Of a stretch of DNA of 53,975 nucleotides, positions 48,620 to 53,975 are shown piece after piece. The notes under the pieces were generated by a model. It was not told the DNA's origin, did not search any database, and worked only from the letters and a program-made list of their open reading frames with translations. Each line of letters opens with the position of its first letter. Position 1 is the stretch's first letter. A program made the translations under genes and the position numbers. This DNA is from Lachnospiraceae bacterium (GTDB lineage: Bacteria; Bacillota; Clostridia; Lachnospirales; Lachnospiraceae): assembly GCA_910574885.1 (NCBI GenBank), contig CAJTDD010000032.1:1-53975 (forward strand), read 5' to 3'.

Positions 48620-49534
48620 ATGAATTATGATCCGGAATATATTAAGCCTGAAATAAGAGATGGGTGGAATGTATCTGAAAAAATGAAAAAAGTGTGGTAT
48701 ATCTACCTGGATCTGCTCAAAGTATTTGCAGAGATTTGTGACAAGCATCACTTGCGGTGGTATCTATGCGGAGGGGCTTTGATTGGAATTGTACGTCATC
48801 ATGGTTTTATCCCGTGGGATGATGATGTTGATTTGATGATGCCTCGTGAGGATTATAACAAGTTTTTGGAAATTGCGGCGGGTGAATTAAAGCATCCTTA
48901 TTATCTGCGTACGACCTTAACTGAAAAGGAATGTTTCCAATACTGGGCGAGCATATGCAATAGTGAAACGACTGGTAATAGAGAAACCTGTTTATCGAAA
49001 CGCCAGAACAATGGAATATCGATTGATATTCTACCTTACGAAGGATGTGAGGATAACATTCATCTATATGCATTGAGAAGAAAACCACTGTATATTTTAG
49101 CAGTCCTTTGCAACACTTATGTAAATGACTATAATACATCAAGAATTGCAAACATTATTAGAACAATTTTAAGAAAAACAGGATTTAATTATATAGCTAT
49201 TTACAAATGGTTAGAAAAACATAATAGCAAGCATCCATGGAGTAAATATAATTATATTACTTACACATTAGAGGCTGATCCTGAATTAAAAAGAGGACTG
49301 CAAGTAAACTTCTTTAAGAAAGAATGGTTTGAGAAAACGATAGAAATGCCGTTTGAGAATACGGTTTTGCCTGTACCTATTGGATATGACAAAATATTGA
49401 CGCAAGAATATGGGGACTACATGACATTTCCTCCGATTGAATCCAGGAAGGCGAAGCATGACATGGTCTTTGAACCGGACATTCCTTATAAAGAATATTG
49501 TCATGCAAAATATGGTGTTTCTTATGAAGAGTGA
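48620..49534 (+). CDS. LicD-family phosphotransferase
   Basis: 304 aa, LicD/fukutin-type nucleotidyltransferase-fold protein. The signature is LRWYLCGGALIGIVRHHGFIPWDDDVDLMMPREDYNKF (about 44-82), with the metal-binding Asp triad in PWDDDVDL. C-terminal residues GDYMTFPP and KHDMVF are also typical. LicD enzymes move phosphocholine or other phospho-groups (for example from CDP-activated donors) onto surface glycans. No licA/licC choline genes are in the window, so another phospho-substituent is possible. ATG 48620 is chosen; GTG 48611 is in frame just upstream, and the start proposed at 48587 overlaps the previous gene deeply. Confidence 0.88.
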   Translation: MNYDPEYIKPEIRDGWNVSEKMKKVWYIYLDLLKVFAEICDKHHLRWYLCGGALIGIVRHHGFIPWDDDVDLMMPREDYNKFLEIAAGELKHPYYLRTTLTEKECFQYWASICNSETTGNRETCLSKRQNNGISIDILPYEGCEDNIHLYALRRKPLYILAVLCNTYVNDYNTSRIANIIRTILRKTGFNYIAIYKWLEKHNSKHPWSKYNYITYTLEADPELKRGLQVNFFKKEWFEKTIEMPFENTVLPVPIGYDKILTQEYGDYMTFPPIESRKAKHDMVFEPDIPYKEYCHAKYGVSYEE

Positions 49535-49535
49535 A

Positions 49536-50618
49536 ATGGGCAGGATGATGGTAAGCATTATTATTCCAGTATTTAACACCCCCTTAGATAAACTTAATAT
49601 GTGTCTTGACAGTATTCAACGTCAAACTTATCAAAACTATGAAGTGATTCTAGTTGATAATGGTTCCTTAGATTCAATGTTTGAACAATATAAAATCCTA
49701 TCCGGACATTACCAAAAGACTAGAATTGTTCAGCAAAATAGCGGCGGGGTGAGCGCTGCGCGTAACAGAGGGTTGGATGAAGCAAACGGAGCGTATATCA
49801 CTTACATAGATTCGGATGATCTAATATCATGCTTCGCTCTGCAAGATGGAATGAATCACCTAAGAATTTCCAGTGCTGATGTTGTTATTTCAGGTATTAG
49901 GATTGTAGTTAGCCAAGAAGAGTTTTTATCCTTCCATGCAGATGAATCAAGCAAAAAAATTGAAATAGAGTCAGATGAACTTGTAGAAAAACTAATCAAA
50001 CATTATCTGACGGTCGAAGGTGATTCATTTCTTGCCGATTATTTTCCGAATAAAGATAAAATGATAGGAAGAGGTCCTTGTTCTAAAATAATAAGAACAT
50101 CAGTTGCAAGGTCAGTAAGATTTCCGGAAAATCTTCCAATCGGAGAAGACTTGATTTGGAGTATTGAATTACTAAAAAATGCGAAACATGTGATTTTAGT
50201 TGATAACGTTTGGTATGGGTATGTGGTAAATGGGAATGAATCTGCAATTAGAAAATACTATGGAAACCGTGAGGCTTTGGCAAAAAATTATTTGAAAATA
50301 TTGTGGGATAACAATAAAAGTTATTTTAAGGATAATGAGTACCAGTTCGCTCAGAATGTTGCGGGAGAGTTTTATAGTATCTTAAACTTTGAAATGCTTT
50401 CTGATAAGTGCAGCTTATCTAACAGAGGGAAACGGAAAATAGTGCAGAACTGCTTAAAAGAGTGGCCATGGGAACTATTGGAAAAAAAGAGCAATTTCAA
50501 GAGATTATGCGTGACACACAAATTGCTTGTTATTGGAGCGTGTTCAGGAACCTGGATATATATATATGAGCTGAAAGACGTAGTAAAGAGAATAATTGGC
50601 AAGAGGAAAAGAGTATGA
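49536..50618 (+). CDS. GT2 glycosyltransferase
   Basis: 360-aa inverting GT-A glycosyltransferase. Near the start it has MVSIIIPVFNTPLDKLNMCLDSIQRQTYQNYEVILVDNGS, then GGVSAARNRGLDEA and the metal-binding YIDSDDLIS (about 90-98). The GEDLIWSIELL motif follows in the C-terminal half, the typical acceptor-site ED of this group. ATG 49536 is just after the LicD stop; ATG 49545 and 49548 are close alternatives, while the earlier frame inside licD is not credible. It ends in an ATGA overlap with the next gene. Acceptor and donor are unknown. Confidence 0.88.
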   Translation: MGRMMVSIIIPVFNTPLDKLNMCLDSIQRQTYQNYEVILVDNGSLDSMFEQYKILSGHYQKTRIVQQNSGGVSAARNRGLDEANGAYITYIDSDDLISCFALQDGMNHLRISSADVVISGIRIVVSQEEFLSFHADESSKKIEIESDELVEKLIKHYLTVEGDSFLADYFPNKDKMIGRGPCSKIIRTSVARSVRFPENLPIGEDLIWSIELLKNAKHVILVDNVWYGYVVNGNESAIRKYYGNREALAKNYLKILWDNNKSYFKDNEYQFAQNVAGEFYSILNFEMLSDKCSLSNRGKRKIVQNCLKEWPWELLEKKSNFKRLCVTHKLLVIGACSGTWIYIYELKDVVKRIIGKRKRV

Positions 50619-51838
50619 AATTCGACATTGCTTTCTTATCAAGGTTGATTCCAAGAGAAATGGATGCTGAGGTCAGACGGAAAATGATTGGAATGATGGA
50701 AGATGCAGCGATAGCATGGCAAGAAAATATTATTGAAGGAATTGAAATCGAAAATGGCGGTCCATTACATCTGATTAATTATCTACCAGTTAACGCTTAC
50801 CCCAATACATATAAAGATCCGTTTATAAAAAAACGTAAATTCAGCCATATTGAGGGGGCAGAAGATATAAACCTTGGATTTTGTAATGTTAGGTACATAA
50901 AAAGGTTTCAGCAATGGATACCTTTGTTTCAAGAAATTGACAAATGGGCAAAGACAGATCTTGGATTAACGAAAGTATTGATTGTTTATACTATGTATCC
51001 AGAATTCATGATGGCTATAAAGCATATTAAAAAGAAGCATAGTAATATTACCATTATTAATATAGTTGTCGATTTGCCAGAGTACACAGTATTAGGTGAT
51101 TTTAAGAAGACTTTATTATATAGATTGTATTCAAGTTGGGACAGGCATCAAGCTGCCGTATCAAAAGGATATACGGATGGTTATGTCGTTATAACGAAGC
51201 AGATGGGCGGTGTTCTATCCAAAGAAAAGCCGTATACAGTTGTAGAAGGAATATGCACTTCTGTTTTTCCGGAGATAGGACCAAAAGAGGATAAAACTGT
51301 AAAAGTGATATATGCCGGAAAGCTAAATGAGATGTTCGGATTAAGGAAATTACTTGATGCGTTTCAAATGATAGAGGATCAATCCTATGAGCTTATACTT
51401 TGCGGTATTGGAGATTTGGAAGAAGAAATCGCAAACAGAGAGAAAGAAGATAGAAGAATAAAATATCTGGGACAACTAAAAAGAGAAGATGTGCTAAAGA
51501 TACTAATCACGAGTAACATAATCATAAATCCTCGAGAAAATATAGGGGAATTTACAAAGTACAGTTTCCCCTCCAAAGTGATGGAAGCCCTTTCGTCAGG
51601 TATTCCTTTTGTTGGATATAAATTGGAGGGTATACCAGATGAGTATGATAAATTCATTAATTACCCAAGTGGAGATACGGTCGTTGATCTGGCTAATACG
51701 ATAGTAGAGGTTGGAACTGGGAAAAAGCAAGAAGCGAAAGCAAAGGCTATTGAAGCAAAATCTTGGATTACAACAAAAAAAAGTCCCAAGGAGCAAGGAA
51801 GAAAAGTACTTGATTTAATAAATCTGATAATAGGTTGA
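50615..51838 (+). CDS. GT4-type glycosyltransferase
   Basis: 407 aa, GT-B fold. The N-terminal acceptor domain opens with a short strand (FDIAFLSRLIP). The C-terminal donor-binding half has VKVIYAGKLNEMFGLRKLLDAF (about 229-250), YELILCGIGDLEEEI, IKYLGQLKREDVLKIL, and the nucleotide-sugar motif INPRENIGEFTKYSFPSKVMEALSSGIPFVGYKLEGIPDEY with the EX7E-like pair. It starts in an ATGA overlap with the GT2 gene. It is soluble, probably membrane-associated through partners. Glycosyltransferase group 1 is the secure statement; specificity is not visible. Confidence 0.87.
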   Translation: MKFDIAFLSRLIPREMDAEVRRKMIGMMEDAAIAWQENIIEGIEIENGGPLHLINYLPVNAYPNTYKDPFIKKRKFSHIEGAEDINLGFCNVRYIKRFQQWIPLFQEIDKWAKTDLGLTKVLIVYTMYPEFMMAIKHIKKKHSNITIINIVVDLPEYTVLGDFKKTLLYRLYSSWDRHQAAVSKGYTDGYVVITKQMGGVLSKEKPYTVVEGICTSVFPEIGPKEDKTVKVIYAGKLNEMFGLRKLLDAFQMIEDQSYELILCGIGDLEEEIANREKEDRRIKYLGQLKREDVLKILITSNIIINPRENIGEFTKYSFPSKVMEALSSGIPFVGYKLEGIPDEYDKFINYPSGDTVVDLANTIVEVGTGKKQEAKAKAIEAKSWITTKKSPKEQGRKVLDLINLIIG

Positions 51839-51855
51839 TATTATGGAGGAATTAA

Positions 51856-53157
51856 ATGTATCAAACATCACAACCAGTGAATAGACGAATTATATCAGGT
51901 GATGCGGCGCTGCTATATATTATCATGTTCTTTTCAAATGACACATATTTGTTTGGGACAAACGTAAATGAAGCGAGGATTTCATTAGCCAGATATTTAT
52001 TGCTATTTTTCTGCGGCGTTCTCATTTACAGTATGGGCGGGCTAATAAAATATTCAATAAATAAGGGGAAAATAGTAGGATTCCTTCTGATATTTATTTC
52101 ATATATTATTGTAGCAAGATTAAACGACGAAGTTACAAATCGAGTTGTTATCAAATTGCTATACATGCTTATCGCCATACTTATATGCATGGCATTTGAC
52201 TTTACCAGATTCTCAAAAGCATATAGACAGTGTTTATACTTTATATCGGTTTGTGGGATTAGTTTTAGTTTAATCGGATATCTGGTTCCTTCTTTGATCC
52301 GAAACTTACCTTATATTACAAATACCGCAGGGCTTAGGATATATACCTGCGGATTGGCAGGAATCAATGAAGTGCTGCTAAACAGTAAATTTGTTCGGGC
52401 TCAAGGTATATTTTGGGAGCCAGGAGTATTCCAGATGTACGTAAATCTGGCTTTGTGCTTTGAGTTGTTTCTTCCTGATAGACCGAATAAAAAACGCTTG
52501 TGGGTTTACATTATTGCGGTCTTTTTCTCTTTTTCAACGACAGGATTTATTGTTACTTCGTGGATTATATTATGCTATTTGTTACTCAAAAAGAGTAATA
52601 TTACAAAAAAATATTCTGGAAAAAGTGTCTTGCTTGTATTTGTTTTTGTTACTTTTGGATTTTTGTTATTGCAAGTTACAGAAGTGGGCGTACTTGTTTT
52701 CGATAAGATTATTAATCCGACTGCAAGTGGAACAACCATGGTACGTATTGCCGGAGTTGTCACAAATATCGAAATAGCGCTGGCATATCCCTGGCATGGA
52801 ATTGGAATGGAAAATATTCAGGATGAATTTCTAAAGCTTACGATGGCTTCCAAAATAATTCTTGGATTTACAAGACAAAATACTAACACGCTCTTGTATC
52901 AATATGCTGCTCACGGTATACCCTACGGCATATTATTCACGTTAGGTACATATAAGTTCTCAAATTTATTAAGCAGAGGAGAGAAACTTATTAAACTGAG
53001 TGTTTTTATCATGATAATTATGCTATACATTGGCGAGAATTTGCAATACTCAGCATTGCCTTACATTATTATTTTTTACGGATATGGGTGTTATGACAAA
53101 TGTGAAACAAAGTATTGCTTATCTATGACAGAGGGCGAAGTAAATGTATCATTATAG
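51856..53157 (+). CDS. Wzy-like O-antigen/capsule polymerase
   Basis: 433-aa polytopic membrane protein with about ten or more hydrophobic helices (LLYIIMFFSNDTYLFG, YLLLFFCGVLIYSM, IVGFLLIFISYIIVA, LLYMLIAILICMAF, LWVYIIAVFFSFSTTGFIV, SVLLVFVFVTFGFLLL, and others). A larger loop near 300-345 contains the HGIGMENIQDEF stretch. Low sequence conservation with this topology next to glycosyltransferases is typical of Wzy, which joins lipid-linked repeat units outside the membrane. A Wzx flippase is not in the window and should follow downstream. ATG 51856 has GGAGGAAT upstream. The end overlaps the next gene by 14 nt. Confidence 0.82.
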   Translation: MYQTSQPVNRRIISGDAALLYIIMFFSNDTYLFGTNVNEARISLARYLLLFFCGVLIYSMGGLIKYSINKGKIVGFLLIFISYIIVARLNDEVTNRVVIKLLYMLIAILICMAFDFTRFSKAYRQCLYFISVCGISFSLIGYLVPSLIRNLPYITNTAGLRIYTCGLAGINEVLLNSKFVRAQGIFWEPGVFQMYVNLALCFELFLPDRPNKKRLWVYIIAVFFSFSTTGFIVTSWIILCYLLLKKSNITKKYSGKSVLLVFVFVTFGFLLLQVTEVGVLVFDKIINPTASGTTMVRIAGVVTNIEIALAYPWHGIGMENIQDEFLKLTMASKIILGFTRQNTNTLLYQYAAHGIPYGILFTLGTYKFSNLLSRGEKLIKLSVFIMIIMLYIGENLQYSALPYIIIFYGYGCYDKCETKYCLSMTEGEVNVSL

Positions 53158-53902
53158 CAAAGTAATAGTTCAGATTAACCTTGGAAATTTTGGCAGTACT
53201 GGCGCAATTATGCGGGGGATAGCCGATTGTGCGGCGAGAGAGGGATTTAAAGTTTTTTGTTGTTATCCAGAGAACCCGCATAACAAAAGTATTCAGGATG
53301 GGGATTATATTATTTGCACAGATAGACAACGAAGAATATGTTCAAGATTATCCAGATATTCCGGATTAAACGGACTTTTCGGAGTGTTTCTAACACTTAG
53401 GTTTATCAAGTGGCTGAGTGAAGTGAAACCTCAAATTATACACCTTCATAATTTACATGGATGCGGCTTGTCTTTGCCTATATTGTTTGGATATATAAAA
53501 AGAAAAAAAATGAAAGTAGTATGGACTTTACATGATTGTTGGGCCTTTACCGGAAGATGTCCATATTTTCAAATTGCGAAATGCGACAAGTGGAAAACAG
53601 GCTGTCATGAGTGCGCCTATCCAAAAACATCATACCCGGAAACTAAGATTGACAATACTAGGTTAATGTGGAAATTGAAGAAAAAGTGGTTTAATGGCGT
53701 CGAAGATCTAACAATTGTCACTCCATCTTCATGGCTCGCAAGTTTGGTACGTGATTCATTTCTATCAAGTTATCCCGTTTGCATTATCAATAATGGAATA
53801 GATCTGTCAGTTTTCAAACCCACTCCAAGTGACTTCAGAGAGCGTTACGGTCTAGGGAGGAGGGGGGGAGACTGTCCGAAAACTAATAAGTTGATGAATT
53901 AA
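53144..53902 (+). pseudogene. GT4 glycosyltransferase, interrupted near residue 240
   Basis: N-terminal acceptor domain of a colanic-acid-type GT4: VIVQINLGNFGSTGAIMRGIA (8-28), IIHLHNLHGCGLSLP, VVWTLHDCWAFTGRCPYF, CHECAYPKTSYP, VTPSSWLASLVRDSF and CIINNGIDLSVFKP. This is the first half of a protein normally about 400 aa. After RERYGL (codon ending near 53861) similarity stops. The frame runs into a G-rich stretch (AGGGAGGAGGGGGGG) and ends at 53902, and neither other frame restores the donor domain. The junction looks like an insertion by a mobile element whose body lies beyond the window, rather than a one-base error. If so the transferase is inactive unless the insertion is removed. Confidence 0.75.
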
Positions 53903-53975
53903 TCTAATAGGTAGATGCATTCGCAAATTAAGCGAGTGATTTTCATAAAAATAATGTACCTTGAAAACTGAATAA
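53862..53975 (+). mobile_element. Possible left end of an unidentified inserted element
   Basis: From the point where the glycosyltransferase breaks, 114 non-coding bases run to the window end, starting G-rich and ending TGTACCTTGAAAACTGAATAA. They contain a short ATTCGC/GCGAGT hairpin. I cannot match a known element: no GTGYG group II intron start and no paired terminal repeat can be checked because the other end is missing. Confidence 0.35.

Noticed and set aside
53930..53975. Beginning of an rRNA operon spacer, because CTTGAAAACTGAATAA resembles 16S-23S spacer sequence.
   Set aside because: It lies inside a broken capsule gene, no rRNA sequence is present, and the resemblance is short.

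Overview
The window looks like accessory chromosome from a gut-type Firmicute, most likely Lachnospiraceae (Clostridia). The evidence is sigma-A promoters with purine-rich ribosome binding sites, LPXTG-anchored surface proteins, a flavodiiron protein with fused rubredoxin typical of strict anaerobes, DUF6179/DUF6323-like genes, PD-(D/E)XK genes of the Rpn and AAA types, and LoaP/NusG-type antiterminators. No species can be assigned from the sequence alone.

Layout. 1-6450 is mobile DNA: three overlapping tyrosine recombinase genes (recombinase-in-trio, RIT-like) abut a 5'-truncated group II intron whose 3' end (domains V/VI) remains. An intact-looking IS66 element with 13-bp terminal inverted repeats and an 8-bp target duplication follows. 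6527-9191 holds an Rpn-like nuclease gene, a structured intergenic stretch with a tRNA T-arm-like hairpin, and two Lachnospiraceae-type genes of unknown function. 9261-19582 is a surface locus: two very large paralogous LPXTG proteins transcribed divergently, with an XRE regulator and a helical-bundle protein between them. 19745-28065 is a Wadjet-type anti-plasmid system in the order jetD-jetA-jetB-jetC, with a fragment of an AAA-ATPase gene between jetD and jetA. 28175-31822 is an ABC exporter (one ATPase, two permeases). 32192-39598 holds a GH36 alpha-galactosidase, a FAD/Rieske oxidoreductase, a flavodiiron protein and an AAA/PD-(D/E)XK protein. 39644 to the window end is a capsule/exopolysaccharide operon.

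The most striking item is the start of that operon. A consensus sigma-A promoter (TTGACT, 17 bp, TATAAT) lies inside a segment of about 242 bp bounded by 23-bp inverted repeats with one mismatch, and each repeat is itself a dyad. This is the architecture of a phase-variable invertible promoter. It drives a NusG-like gene, then a LoaP-like NusG paralogue, then at least 12 polysaccharide genes. That resembles the invertible-promoter/UpxY capsule logic of Bacteroides, here in a Firmicute. The switch is drawn ON in this assembly.

The polysaccharide genes read as one pathway. A DegT aminotransferase makes an amino sugar and a PglC/WcaJ-type transferase loads the first sugar on lipid. Several GT2/GT4 enzymes extend it, a LicD protein adds a phospho-substituent, and a Wzy-like protein polymerises. 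A metallo-hydrolase, an ATP-grasp ligase and an SDR inserted in the middle suggest an unusual sugar modification. A dispersed repeat of 47-67 bp, with TATACC...GGTATA ends and UUCG-type hairpins, occurs four times in intergenic DNA, including between the two NusG-like genes. All functional statements are by recognition of sequence motifs and not by database search.
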